From Marchantia polymorpha subsp. ruderalis (Eukaryota > Streptophyta > Marchantiopsida > Marchantiales > Marchantiaceae): a stretch of DNA of 64,000 nt. This document shows, piece after piece, positions 1-10,380 of the stretch; position 1 is the stretch's first letter; each line of letters starts with the position of its first letter. The notes below the pieces were generated by a model. The model saw nothing but the letters and a program-made list of their open reading frames with translations. It ran no database searches and was not told the DNA's origin. A program made the position numbers and the translations under genes. Location of the stretch: NCBI GenBank assembly GCA_037833965.1, contig AP031351.1, forward strand, positions 23,386,501 to 23,450,500, given 5' to 3'.

Positions 1-357
1 TAGCAAGAAATCGAGTTTTCTTGCTATTAAGCGCTCCTCGAAAGCGCGCAGCCCGTTCTGTGGTAAGCGAAGCGGCACCATCCGCAATCTGCCCGGTCTC
101 GTCATTGCGTTCCTGGAGTTCGCTCGCCCGCTCATTCTACTTTCGCACCGCTCGAGCTCCTTTCTCTCTCGGCAAACTCTAATCGCCCTCAATTCCAAAT
201 CCCGCGCACTCACTTCTCCCTCAATCACCAAGAAATCCCCTGTGCGGCGACGTCGAGAATGTTTAGCAGCCAGCAGATGGACGCGCGCAGCGCGCACAAG
301 AGATTGGAATCGCGAATTCAAGAATGGGACGCTCTCCGCCGCCCGGTCGAAGGTCAT
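1..357 (-). CDS. Gag-like element protein, N-terminal part only (runs off the window)
   Basis: Translation from the ATG at 357 down to base 1 gives 119 open codons. They are nearly the same as the first 119 residues of the 1020-residue protein encoded at 7169-10231, with scattered substitutions (for example Glu to Lys after the LLAA segment). No stop occurs before the window edge, so this second copy may also be coding. Function is unknown beyond the gag-like reading given for the full copy. Confidence 0.55.
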   Translation of the reverse strand, partial: MTFDRAAESVPFLNSRFQSLVRAARVHLLAAKHSRRRRTGDFLVIEGEVSARDLELRAIRVCRERKELERCESRMSGRANSRNAMTRPGRLRMVPLRLPQNGLRAFEERLIARKLDFLL

Positions 358-1603
358 GGTCGGCTCTTGCTCGTGGAGGACGTCTCACTTGATGGCCGCG
401 CCGGCTCTACGCTGGAACGGTCTCCGCTCTCACGCGCGGCTTCACGCTCCGCCGTCGCCGATTAAACTCTCACGCTCGAATTGGCGGATTTGAACTCCGC
501 GAGCGTATTACCCCGCGGACATGGGAGCGCAGCGCCGAAGGCGAGTTTTCCGCCTTGCGCGGTACACTTGTTCGTACCGCCCCTCGGCCAATCCCCTTCT
601 GCCTCGACGCGTGTGTCCGCATGTCGGACAAAAGTTCCACTCCTGCCTGTGCGCAGGCAGACTCCTCGGCGGATTCTCCGCCGGCGCGGAACTTCATCCT
701 CCTGTGCATAGGCGCTCGCCTGTGCGCAGGCGAATTCCGTCCGCGGCGTCGCGCTGGCGCGGAAGGCGTTGACCGTGGTCAGCCGTCTCCGTCCAGACTG
801 TCCGTTCCTTGTCTCTTCGTCGGCGCTTCCGCCGCCGCAACTCCGTCCGTCCAAGAGCGCATCCACCCGTCCCGTCCGCATGGTCCGTACGGATTTGATT
901 ACTCTGGCGGCTCCTTGCTCGTCCGCGGCGCCGCGCTGGCGCAGAAGGCGCCGTACACTTTCTACCTCACAAGGCGCATTTCTAGGGCCCAAGGCGGATT
1001 TTCCGCCGACGCCGAAGCGCCTGTGCACAGGCGAACGCCTGTGCGTAGGCGGACTTCGCGCCTCCCCAAACCCTACTTCGCCTGTGCACAGGCGAACTTC
1101 CTTCGTCCGCGCATAGGACAAAACTTGATTCCCCCTTCCGCGTAGGCGGAATTCCCGCCGGTGGCGAACTCCTTCCGCCGAAGGCGAACGTCTACGTATC
1201 TTCCAATAGTGATAACTCCCTAAGTCCTCATCCGTTCCAAGCGTTCTTGGGCTCGTTGGAATCAGTGCGTCGAGCTCTTTCCAACGAGACCCTAACTCGG
1301 TCAAGGCGCCCGAGGGTTGACCTAATTATGAAGGATCTCCCTACCGCCGCGGACGCAACCTCCGAAGGCGGGTTTTGCGCCTTGCGCCGCAGGGATCCTA
1401 ACTGTAGAGCTCGCAGGGAGGGTGGTGCCCATCCTTACTGCTGCACCCCAAATCCTAGATTCTACAAGATCCCTCGAAAATCCCCGCGATCTTCCGGATT
1501 CACTTTGTTTTGATGTACCGAAGGCTATTTACAATGCTGCCAGGGTACAGTTTTTCCAAAAATGTTTTAATTTCCTCAGAATTACCAAAAGTGGGGTACC
1601 ACA
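1..1603 (-). mobile_element. GC-rich TG...CA transposable unit, left copy, cut by window edge
   Basis: Read on the minus strand, this matches the unit that starts at 5925: the same TGTGGTACCCC terminus (at 1603), the same GC-rich hairpin leader and the same start of a long ORF. The two copies lie head to head, with about 4.3 kb between their 5' ends. The copy begins directly after GAGTG inside a copia-type LTR fragment, as an integrated element would. Its 3' part lies outside the window. Small indels and substitutions separate it from the right copy. Family assignment is inferred from termini and the ORF; no reverse transcriptase is visible. Confidence 0.75.
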
Positions 1604-1858
1604 CACTCCTAGTGGATGGATGACGTGGTGGATAACCCTAACAAGCACCCGGATCGCTGACGTGGCGCACCCAACTAACACACTAACTAACACACTCAAT
1701 CCTTACCTACAAGCACACGGATTGCTGACGTGGCACTGTCAACTAACACATCCACTCTGTACCTACCAAGTGCGCGGATCGCTGATGTGGCAACTATGAC
1801 TAGTGCACACTAAAGTATCTACATCAATATTCAGAGTAACCTCTACTTTAGTTCTAAC
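1604..1858 (-). mobile_element. Copia-type LTR fragment
   Basis: On the minus strand this reads TTAGAACTAAAGTAGAGG, a long shared stretch, then short repeated phrases of the type GTGTTAGTT and CACGTCAGCAATCCG. The same sequence occurs on plus at 15943-17147 and 62372-62800. It stops at GGAGTG, exactly where the left GC-rich unit begins, so that unit inserted into this LTR. The TATA-containing 3' part of the LTR is missing here, presumably beyond the insertion outside the window. Confidence 0.6.
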
Positions 1859-1874
1859 TAACTAAAGATGGTTA

Positions 1875-2500
1875 CAATTTCCCGCCGGAGGCGAACGTCT
1901 ACGTATATTCCGATAGTTATAACTCCCTAAGTTCTCATCCGTTCCAGGCGTTCTTGGGCTCGTTAGAACGAGCGTGTTGAGCCCTTTTCAACGAAACCCT
2001 AAGCAACGCAAACCGTTAAGAATTGGAAACGTTATCACGGTTTTACCCTTCCGCCGAAGGCGTTTGCCTATGCGCAGGCCGCTTACGCGCAACCCGCCTA
2101 AGGCCCTCCATATCAGAAACTTCCGCCGCTCCTAACTCAGTGATGCTTTATCAATTTCAAGAGTTCTTGGTCTTGTTGGAACGAGCGTCGCGAGCTCTTT
2201 CCAACAAGACCGTAACTGAGTCAAGGCGTCACACATTGAAAACGTTATGAGAGTTTCACTTTTTCGCCGAAGGCCTTTTCCCGAAGGGACTTCACCGAAG
2301 GCACTTCGCTGAAGACCTTGCCCTGAAGGCCTCCTTCCGCACCTCTTGCCCCCTAACCATCACACCAACTCCTAATCTTGCAGAAACTTTCAGAAAACCC
2401 CAAGCATAATTTTGCAAGAGCTTAAATCCAAAATTTTAACTCTCATAAGGGTCAAAAGACATGCGAGCACAGTTTTGTGCTCACATTAACTCTAGCGGTC
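1875..2500. repeat. Hairpin-module repeat block 1
   Basis: Two consecutive copies (about 1890-2060 and 2100-2280) of a module whose core is an inverted repeat of the form CTCGTTGGAA...TTCCAACGAG, followed by a weakly conserved tail and a GCCGAAGGC motif. The module also occurs in the leader of the GC-rich unit (1200-1360, 6210-6350, 17570-17700), so these are extra tandem copies of that leader. Bases 2100-2490 match 4740-5112. Both blocks end at a terminal hairpin (GAGCACA-GTTT-TGTGCTC). No gene is seen. Confidence 0.6.
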
Positions 2501-2534
2501 GGAGCTCTATATTTGACCATCACTTACATCAAAA

Positions 2535-2760
2535 GGATGAGATCTCTTGATGCCTCAAGATATCTCCTATCAACATTGGTTTAATATTGATAGGAATGAA
2601 TGTATTTGTAGATTATGTGACAGTGGATACATTGAGGATGAAGAGCATGTATTTGTTATTTGCTCTAGGTACCAAGAAATTAAGCTTGCTCATAATATAG
2701 ATGTGGAGAATTTCTATTCTTTATTACAGTAAGTTCTTCTTTATTTAGATTGTTATATTA
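2535..2760 (+). pseudogene. LINE-like reverse-transcriptase C-terminal zinc-knuckle fragment
   Basis: An open stretch of about 60 codons (stop at 2730-2732) contains CRLCDSGYIEDEEHVFVIC, a C-x2-C-x9-H-x4-C pattern like the zinc-binding domain (zf-RVT) after non-LTR reverse transcriptases. There is no ATG at a sensible position and no upstream RT, so this is a stranded 3' fragment. T-rich sequence follows, ending near 2930, and could be the tail of a 3' UTR. The family call rests on the Cys/His spacing only. Confidence 0.4.
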
Positions 2761-4194
2761 GGGACATTATAAGTTACCGTTCTAGTGCTCTTGTTACTAG
2801 CTAGAGATTGATCTTTGGGGTCTTTTCACTTGTTTGTGGTTTTTGTTTGTATTGTGTTTTTCAACCTTTTGATCATCTGGGTACCCCGAGCTTGGTCTAT
2901 TTATATGAGTATCAAAAAACATATGTATAAAATTGAATGTGTAGACCACTTTTAATATTCTAGAGATTATACATATATTCTAGAGGAGCATATTAACTTG
3001 TAAGAGTAGTATACAAGTATGTGAGCAATATTGGGAAGCATTTTAGATTTGGAAATCAGCATTTCTTTTAAAAGAAATACATGATCAAACAAGAAAAGAT
3101 CAAAAATTAAAATTGAAGATTTAAATGAAATATTTAATGTTTAAAGATCTTTAGAAGTAATAGATTTGATGTGTGTGAGCCGAACCTTCCCACCCTTCAG
3201 CGTTTGTAGTCCAGGTGGGGGTTCGAGCTCCCATAATCTTACTTCGCTGATCACAAGCCATGTACTCACAGTGTATCCAAGACAACGAGATCATGAACAC
3301 TTGCTCTTTTACAGACAAATTATCCAGAACTGAAAATAATAACTTGCTTTCTGCGATTTTCACAAGAGCATCAGACAAGCTCTTTGTTACATCAAGATCT
3401 AACCCAACTCTGGGTGACTTCTTCAACACTACAGCCGCTATGGGCCTTCCTAGATCCCCGTCCCACTCCCAATTCCTACTCAGATTTCAGTATCGATTTC
3501 TTAGCTTTCACCTTTAGACCCCACCAGATTCCTCTCTTGGATTCAACTCTCCCTTTCCAGTTTCCCATTCAGATCCCGACTGTCGGAGTTCAGTCTCAGA
3601 TTTCACTTCACTCTCAGCTCCCATTCTCAGATCTTCCACTATGATTTCAGCTCCCACTCACAGATTTTACACTTCAATCTCAGATTCCACTTCAACTTCA
3701 CTCTCAGATACGACTCTCCACCCACGAGAGTCTGCTTTCTCCTACTTCGAACTCTCCACACTCCCCTCCTAATTCTCACCACTTCCCTGCGAAAAATCAC
3801 TCACACCCACACTCTATTCCACGACCGATCCCACCTCCGTCTCCACACCCTGGTACACCACAAGCTCTCAGTTACCAGGCCGAACTCCCCACTTCGAAGT
3901 CCAAGGCCGAGACACCCACAGCCCGCCTGAAATGCAACACTCGCAATGATGGGTAGCTGCCTACTCCCCTTGCGCGACTACATGCACCGTCGTCTTGCCT
4001 CTCCCACTTGACTTCACGCCGCCGCCGCTGCCACACCTGCACATTCTACATTCCTGACCACCCGATCTCCGCCGGAGGGAATCCTCTTCCGCGCACCGCC
4101 GAAGGCATCCACCCGCCGAAGACGCACGACCACACCTTTGCCTATCCATAACAGTCACTCCCGACACCCACAACTCACAGATCCTAGCTCCGTT
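2760..4194. other. No recognisable gene; pyrimidine-rich tract
   Basis: 2760-3150 is AT-rich without features. 3440-3900 is strongly C/T-rich, with loose repetition of CTCAGATTTCACTTCA-like phrases. Short open frames here have no recognisable domains and differ in every frame. A GGTTCGAGCTCC near 3214 resembles a Pol III B box, but no tRNA fold or A box goes with it. Confidence 0.5.
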
Positions 4195-5112
4195 TCACAA
4201 TTTTGAGGGCTCGTTGGAACAACCAGGTTGAGCTCTTTCCAACGAGACCCTAACTGGGTCAAATCGTTATGAATTGAGAAAGTTATGCCTGTTTTACCCT
4301 TCGCCAAAGGCACACCGCCGAATGCCTGTTACCTGTTATCGCCGAAGGCGCCGGCACGATGTTCGCCGGTTCGATGTCTTCCGGTTTGATGTCTTCCGGT
4401 TCGATGTTGTCCTACCCTATCCGCCGCTTTCGACGCTCATAACTCAGTGACGCCTTATCCGTTTGAAGAGTTCTTGGTCTCGTTGGAACGAGCGTCGCGA
4501 GTTCTTTCCAACAAGACCCTAATCAAATCAAACCGTTAACAAATGAAAAAGATATGCCGAGTTTACTGTTTCGCCGATGGCCCTTGCACGATGTTCACCG
4601 GCTCGGAGTTCGCCAACCCCGAGTTCGCCGAAGGCCTGCTCGCAGTTGTTGCGAAGTCGTCCGAAGCCGGAGATGTTCGCAGCCGGAGACGTCCGGAGCC
4701 GAAGACGTTCGTAGCCGGACTTGCCTCAACCCTTCCCATCAGTAACTTCCGACACTCACAACTCAGTGATTCCTCATCCGTTTGAAGAGTTCTTGGTCTC
4801 GTTGGAACAAACGTTGCGAGCTCTTTCCAAGGAGACACTAACTGAGTCAAGGCGTCACACATTGAAAACGTTATGAGGGTTTCACTGTTTCGCCGAAGGC
4901 CTTTCCCCGAAGGAACTTCACCGAAGGCTCTTCGCCGGAGACCCTGCCCTGAAAGCCCCGTTCCGGACCTTTTCCTACTAGCTATTACACCAACGCCTAA
5001 TCTTACCAAAACTTCCAGAAAACTCCGAGCATAATTTTGCAAGAGCTTAAATCTAAAACTTTAACTCTCACAAGGTTAAAAAGACATGTGAGCACAGTTT
5101 TGTGCTCACAAT
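4195..5112. repeat. Hairpin-module repeat block 2
   Basis: Three copies of the same module as block 1, with cores near 4209-4252, 4473-4516 and 4796-4839. They are separated by GC-rich stretches holding GCCGAAGGC-type triloop hairpins. The last unit (4740-5112) is a direct duplicate of 2100-2490, and ends in a perfect 10-bp stem, 4-base loop hairpin (TGTGAGCACA-GTTT-TGTGCTCACA) near 5089-5112. No coding sequence is supported. Confidence 0.6.
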
Positions 5113-5919
5113 GTGTATCAATCTTTTATTCTATTCATTCATAAAAAAAATATATGTATATTGAAGTTTGGGATATAGACTTGATAGCCTGCGAAACTAT
5201 TTGGTGCTTTGTGTTTTGGGATAAAACCATGCCGGTTTGAACCTGAGGAAACTGAAAACCCCACGGAAATGAAGGTACGTGAAGGTGTACATTATTGTAT
5301 CCTTGCCATCAATCCTACATCCAACTCAACGACTGAATTTTGAAAATGCAATTTTTTTTGAACGTATAAATGAAAAGATATGATATAACCTTGGACCTAT
5401 GACTTGTAACGTATTTCGACACACGACATATTAATGATTCTTAGCATGCCCGTCAAGTCATCATTTGAGTGACATTTAAGTGTACGCTATGAAGATGATG
5501 CAGCAGACTATATCAGATGGTACAGCATCATCATCTATTATAGCAGATTGTATCTGAAAATCAAAATGTGTTGCTTCAACTTTGCGATCTTATTTGATGA
5601 TGAATGAGATCCACATACCTTCCAGACACACGATGTTTAGCTCTGCATCTTAAATATTTTAAGCTTAGAGATGCAGAACGTCCAAGTAGGCAAGATGCAC
5701 TGAAGAAAGGGTTTCAGCTTTCTAATGACATGCCTGTCCGAGCTGACTTTACTTATGGTTTGGTTCGTGGCGCTTCGTGGTCTGCTTTTGTATTTTCTAG
5801 AGCAACAAACTTCGTCTCCGTCCAAATCCTGTTCCAATCGTGTTCCTCAATGTGTGAGTGCAGAGTTGTAATTGCCAAAAATTTTAGATTCGAGTCACTG
5901 CAGCATCCACGTAATGTGT
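5113..5919. other. No recognisable gene
   Basis: Mixed-composition sequence with only short unrelated open frames. The last 40 bases contain GCAGCATCCACGT, which also occurs at the start of lectin genes C and D, but the match is too short to call a relic with confidence. Confidence 0.5.
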
Positions 5920-5924
5920 GTGAT
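5920..5924. repeat. Target-site duplication GTGAT, left
   Basis: GTGAT stands directly before the TGTGG terminus and again directly after the TTATTACA terminus (11324-11328). This fits 5-bp staggered integration as made by LTR-element integrases. Confidence 0.7.
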
Positions 5925-7168
5925 TGTGGTACCCCACTTTTGGCAATTTTGAGGAAATTAAAACATTTTTGGAAAACTGTACCCTGGCAGCATTGTAAAT
6001 AGCCTTCGGTACATCAAAACGGAATGAATCCGGAAGATCGCGGGGATTCTCGAGGGATCCTGTAGAATCTGGGATTTGGGGTGCAGCAGTAAGGACAGGC
6101 ACCACCCTCCCTGCGAGTTCTGCAGTTAGGACCCCTACGACGCAAGGCGCAAAACCCGCCTTTGGAGGTTGCGTCCGCGGCTGTAGGGAAACCCTCCATA
6201 ATTAGGTCAACCCTCGGGCGCCTTGACCAAGTTAGTGTCCCGTTGGAAAGAGCTCGACGCACTGATTCCAACGAGCCCAAGAACGCTTGGAACGGATGAG
6301 AACTTAGGGAGTTATCACTATTGGAAGAAACGGAGGCGGTCGCCTACGGCGGAAAGAGTTCGCAACCGGCGCGAATTCCGCCTACGCGGAAGGGGGAATC
6401 AAGTTTTGTCCTATGCGCGGACGAAGGTGTTCGCCTGTGCACAAGCGAAGTAGGGTTAGGGAAGGCGCGAAGTCCGCCTACGCACAGGCGTTCGCCTGTG
6501 CATAGGCGCTTCGGCGTCGGCGGGAAATCCGCCTTGGGCCCTAGAAATGCGCCTTGTGAGGTAGAAAGTGTACGGTGCCTTCCGCGCCAGCGCAGCGCCG
6601 CGTACGGCGGAAGAGCCGCCAGAGTAATCAAATCGGTACGGACCATGCGGACGGGACGGGTGGATGCGCTCTGGGACGGACGGAGTTGCGGCGGCGGAAG
6701 CGCCGACGAAGAGACAAGGAACGGACAGACTGGACGGAGACGGCTGACCACGGTCAACGCCTTCCGCGCCAGCGCAGCGCCGCGCAAGGAATTCGCCTGC
6801 GCACAGGCGATCGCCTGTGCACAGGAGGATGAAGTTCCGCGCCGGCGGAGAATCCGCAGAGGAGTCTGCCTGCGCACAGGCAGGAGTTGAACTTTTGTCC
6901 GACATGCGGACGCACGCGTCAAGGCAGAGGGGGATTGGCCGAGGGGCGGTACGAACAAGTGTACCGCGCAAGGCGGAAAACTCGCCTTCGGCGCTGCGCC
7001 CCCATGTCCGCGGGGTAATACGCTCGCGGAGTTCAAATCCGCCAATTCGAGCGTGAGAGTTTAAGCGACGACGGCGGAGCGTGAAGCCGCGCGTGAGAGC
7101 GAAGACCGTTCCAGCGTACAGCCGGCGCAGCCATCAAGTGAGACGTTCTTCACGAGCAAGAGCCGACC

Positions 7169-10100
7169 ATGACCTTCGACCGGGCGGCGGAGAACGTCCC
7201 ATTCTTGAATTCGCGATTCCAATCTCTTGTGCGCGCTGCGCGCATCCATCTGCTGGCTGCGGAACATTCTCGACGTCGTCGCACAGGAGATTTCTTGTTG
7301 ATTGAGGGAGAAGTGAATGCGCGTGATTTGGAATTGAGGGCGATTAGAGTTTGCCGAGAGAGAAAGAAGCTCGGGCGGTGCGGAAGTAGAATGAGCGGGC
7401 GAGCGAACTCCAGGAACGCAATGACGAGACCGAGCAGATTGCGGATGGTGCCACTTCGCCTACCACAGAACGGGCTGCGCGCTTTCGAGGAGCGCTTAAT
7501 AGCAAGAAAGCTCGATTTCTTGCTATGGGGATGGAACTACATCTGTGCGAATATGGTGCGCGAGTGGCTAGAGCCACAGGGACCACCCTCGCGCGGATTG
7601 CGCCCGCATGTTGATCGGTGGACAGTCCAAGATTGGGCGCAGGCGTTGGGAAGATGTGCTGGCATGCCAGGGCATCTCCTTTTCGACAGTGAGAGCATCA
7701 AGGTGACCAAGCAGGAAGAGGCGCAATTTGTGGAGCTGTTCAAGACCGGGAGGTCTACCAAGAATGGGTACAGGACCCGTGATTACAAGGATCGATTTCG
7801 CCGGACTTTGTCCGCGGCGCTGATGCAATTACTGCAGCCGCACCGCGCCTGCTACATCACATTGTGGCAGGTCTCTTTTGTGGAGTGCGTCATCGAGGGA
7901 ACTCCAATTCACTGGGCGAGCATCCTGCACAGGGTGATGCGACAGCACGCGTTTGAGGAGAAGGGGGGAACTCTAAACCATCTCTCTCCTTTCCTCATCA
8001 ATTTTTATCGACAGCGGAATTGTTTGACAGCGGCGGAGCTTGAACATTTTCCGCCATTGTCCATCGACCATCCCGGGAAGTATGTGCGGGAGAATGAGGT
8101 CGACACTGATGTAGAGGAGTCACCGACTTCTACCCCATCAAGACGGAGGGACGAAGGGAGACACACTCCTGCAGCACGAGTGCCGCGGAAGCGGCGATGG
8201 AGGGAAGAGTCTGAAGAGGAGCAGCATCAAGAACCCTCTGCTCCCATTCGACCGCGGCCGCTGTGCGAGCCATACAGCCGGCCGAAGCAGAAGGCACGCA
8301 GACTGGAGTTACCAGCCGACAGTGCGGACACGGCGACGATTGCGACGGAGAAAGGAAGTGCGTCGCCAGAGAAGCATGAGGAAGCGCGGACGACCGCAGG
8401 AGCAACGGGCCCCGCTGCAACCTCGACGGGAGAGAGGCCGCCTACGGGCCAAGGGCCTCCGGAGTTACCACGTGCGATGCGGACAGATGTTCCGTTTGCG
8501 CACAGACGAGCCTCCGCGGACGGACGAGCCTCCGCGGACAGGCGTTCACAAGTGGACGTGGATCTACGCTTACGCGTGGGAAGGAGCAGTCCGCCTGTGC
8601 ACAGGCGCTCACCTGTGCACAGGCGCTCGCCTGTGCACAGGACACCTCCACACGTGCCGCCTGTGCACAGGCAAGAATCACCCCCGTTCCAACGTAGGAA
8701 GGGGAAGGAGCCGGCGGAAGAACCGCCTACGAGACACCGGCCCTCGGGGCCAGACCCTCCGGCGCACCACGCGCCGCAATTTGCGCCTTCGGCGCCAGGG
8801 CCTTCGAGCCGAGGAGATACGAGCAGGGAGCGTGCGGAGGCCGCACCATCGGCGGGAAGTCCGCCGATAGATGCGCCTTCGGCGGTAGGGCCTATAGGCC
8901 AAGGAACATCGGGCGAGCGGCCCCCGGCCATGTCGCCTTCGGCGATGGATGTCCGCGGCGCTACGCCTGCGGCGGACAAGGCGCCGGCAATTGCGCCTGC
9001 GCACGGGCCGGGCACAGCCCCCACGGACCGATCAAGGGAGCAGCAACAGACGGAGGAGCGGAGTGACTGTCCGCGGGATGAAATTTCGATGCGCGATGCG
9101 CAATCAAACCCCGCGCAGCCACCCTCCGCTCGATCGCCTTCGGCGGCGGGCGACGGCGGTAGAGAGGACGCGGTAGACAACCAACAAGCGAGAGACGGGG
9201 ATGCCGCACGAGTACATTCGCCTTCCGCCTTAGACATTTTGGCGACGAGCAGCGAGGCTGCAGCCGTGCCTTCGCAGGCAGCACACGTCGATGACGTGCA
9301 GCCCCACTCGGGGCAGTCGCCGACGCAATCAATGGCGACTGAAATTCTCCACTCGGATGATGACGACGGAGGCTCCACGGAAGAAATGTCAGGAGCAGAA
9401 GACACCGAGGAAGAGGAGGAGGAAATTGTTGGAGCGCCGGCGGCGGCGCTCTCTGAGCAGGTGATTCCGTTGCTGAGGTACTTGGATCGCAAGGTCGATA
9501 AATACGCCGACCCACTCCAGCCGGGATCTTACATCGAATTAGTGCGCAGGCGGACTCGCACTAAAGTCCACACCAGCAAGCTGTTAGCTAGAGTGGACCA
9601 GGAGTTGAGGGAATTGAAGGAGAAGCATGCATGCTTGTGGGGTCAGTATAAACTTAATCAGAAATTCTACAAGCACTCCGAGAAGATGAAGGATGAGAAA
9701 CTGGACGAGCTCACCAAGGAGCAGGTGAAGGTCAAGGAAGCACTCATTTCTGAGCAGGACCAGAATCAGATTTTGTCAGAGGAGCTCGTGCGACAGACGC
9801 GGTTGTTGGAACAATGTCAGCTCGCACGGCAGGCGGATGAAGAGTTAATCCGCAGGTTACAGTCAGAGTGTGGCGAATTGAGAGCGCAACGTGCTGAAGC
9901 CGAATCGCAATTAGTGATAATTGAAGAGGATCGCAGGAAGGAGGCGGATCGCACGAAGGTGGAGACGGCGAGGCGAGTCGCCCACTGTCTCAAGGGCTAC
10001 GCCCACTGGGAAGTGAAGGCGCAGGAGAAACTCACACTGCGTGAGTTTGAATTGCGCGCAGCCGGGTTGTTGTCAGGCGACAGTAGGAGTCGGCGGAAGG

Positions 10101-10231
10101 TAGCAAAGAAGCTCGATGCCTTTCTGTCGAAGGTAAGGATACCATGTCCGCCCTCGAAGTGGAGGTGTCCGCGGCGTTGCAGCGTTTGGGACTGCGCAGT
10201 CGAGCAGAAGATTGGCAGGGTAGGGAGTTAG
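7169..10231 (+). CDS. Gag-like protein of the GC-rich unit, 1020 residues
   Basis: Single uninterrupted ORF from the ATG at 7169; 119 residues of the left copy start at the same ATG. Residues about 110-300 look globular, with Trp-rich helical segments such as WTVQDWAQALGRC and LSPFLINFYRQ. The pattern loosely resembles the putative plant transposon protein domain that sits upstream of gag in plant elements. Residues about 310-720 are Pro/Ser/Ala/Arg-rich and low complexity, with repeated PVHRRS units encoded by perfect DNA palindromes. An acidic run (about 733-755) precedes a heptad-rich, highly charged coiled coil (about 797-963). No zinc knuckle, protease or polymerase motif is seen. Likely role: structural or particle-forming protein of the element, by inference only. 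Its integrity suggests recent activity or selection. Confidence 0.65.
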   Translation: MTFDRAAENVPFLNSRFQSLVRAARIHLLAAEHSRRRRTGDFLLIEGEVNARDLELRAIRVCRERKKLGRCGSRMSGRANSRNAMTRPSRLRMVPLRLPQNGLRAFEERLIARKLDFLLWGWNYICANMVREWLEPQGPPSRGLRPHVDRWTVQDWAQALGRCAGMPGHLLFDSESIKVTKQEEAQFVELFKTGRSTKNGYRTRDYKDRFRRTLSAALMQLLQPHRACYITLWQVSFVECVIEGTPIHWASILHRVMRQHAFEEKGGTLNHLSPFLINFYRQRNCLTAAELEHFPPLSIDHPGKYVRENEVDTDVEESPTSTPSRRRDEGRHTPAARVPRKRRWREESEEEQHQEPSAPIRPRPLCEPYSRPKQKARRLELPADSADTATIATEKGSASPEKHEEARTTAGATGPAATSTGERPPTGQGPPELPRAMRTDVPFAHRRASADGRASADRRSQVDVDLRLRVGRSSPPVHRRSPVHRRSPVHRTPPHVPPVHRQESPPFQRRKGKEPAEEPPTRHRPSGPDPPAHHAPQFAPSAPGPSSRGDTSRERAEAAPSAGSPPIDAPSAVGPIGQGTSGERPPAMSPSAMDVRGATPAADKAPAIAPAHGPGTAPTDRSREQQQTEERSDCPRDEISMRDAQSNPAQPPSARSPSAAGDGGREDAVDNQQARDGDAARVHSPSALDILATSSEAAAVPSQAAHVDDVQPHSGQSPTQSMATEILHSDDDDGGSTEEMSGAEDTEEEEEEIVGAPAAALSEQVIPLLRYLDRKVDKYADPLQPGSYIELVRRRTRTKVHTSKLLARVDQELRELKEKHACLWGQYKLNQKFYKHSEKMKDEKLDELTKEQVKVKEALISEQDQNQILSEELVRQTRLLEQCQLARQADEELIRRLQSECGELRAQRAEAESQLVIIEEDRRKEADRTKVETARRVAHCLKGYAHWEVKAQEKLTLREFELRAAGLLSGDSRSRRKVAKKLDAFLSKVRIPCPPSKWRCPRRCSVWDCAVEQKIGRVGS

Positions 10232-10347
10232 TGCGCGGCAGTCGGCCGCGCAGGAGACGTAGTACAGGTTCCGTGCAGTGTAGTGTAGCATGGTTCCGTG
10301 CAGGCGTGTAGCGTAGTGCAGTGTAGTGCTAGGTAGGCCTTAGAAGG

Positions 10348-10357
10348 TATAAAATAG
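10348..10357 (+). promoter_or_regulatory. TATA box (TATAAAATAG) of the GC-rich unit
   Basis: Lies 117 bp after the ORF stop and about 975 bp before the element's 3' end. The same sequence sits at 18255-18264 in the deleted relative, about 942 bp before its end. If the unit is an LTR, this marks the U3/R boundary, and the ORF lies upstream within U3. Confidence 0.5.
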
Positions 10358-10380
10358 TTCCAGGCGTTTTGCCTGGGGTT

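Noticed and set aside
462..1304. Long frames in the GC-rich leader on both strands (also 6321-7045)
   Set aside because: Many mutually overlapping Arg/Ala/Ser-rich frames arise from hairpin repeats, and indels between the two copies change frame, so coding is unlikely.
2465..2500. Helitron-like 3' end: hairpin followed by CTAG
   Set aside because: The duplicate at 5089-5112 has the same hairpin but no CTRR after it, and no matching 5' TC end was found.
3195..3235. tRNA or SINE-like B box GGTTCGAGCTCC
   Set aside because: No A box, acceptor pairing or cloverleaf could be drawn around it; other GGTTCGA hits (11267, 19145) lie in the transposable unit's tail.
8227..9492. 421-codon open frame antisense to the gag-like ORF
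   Set aside because: It lies opposite the low-complexity Pro/Ser/Ala region, where palindromic GC-rich repeats keep both strands open; it has no domain and the plus-strand ORF is longer and better structured.
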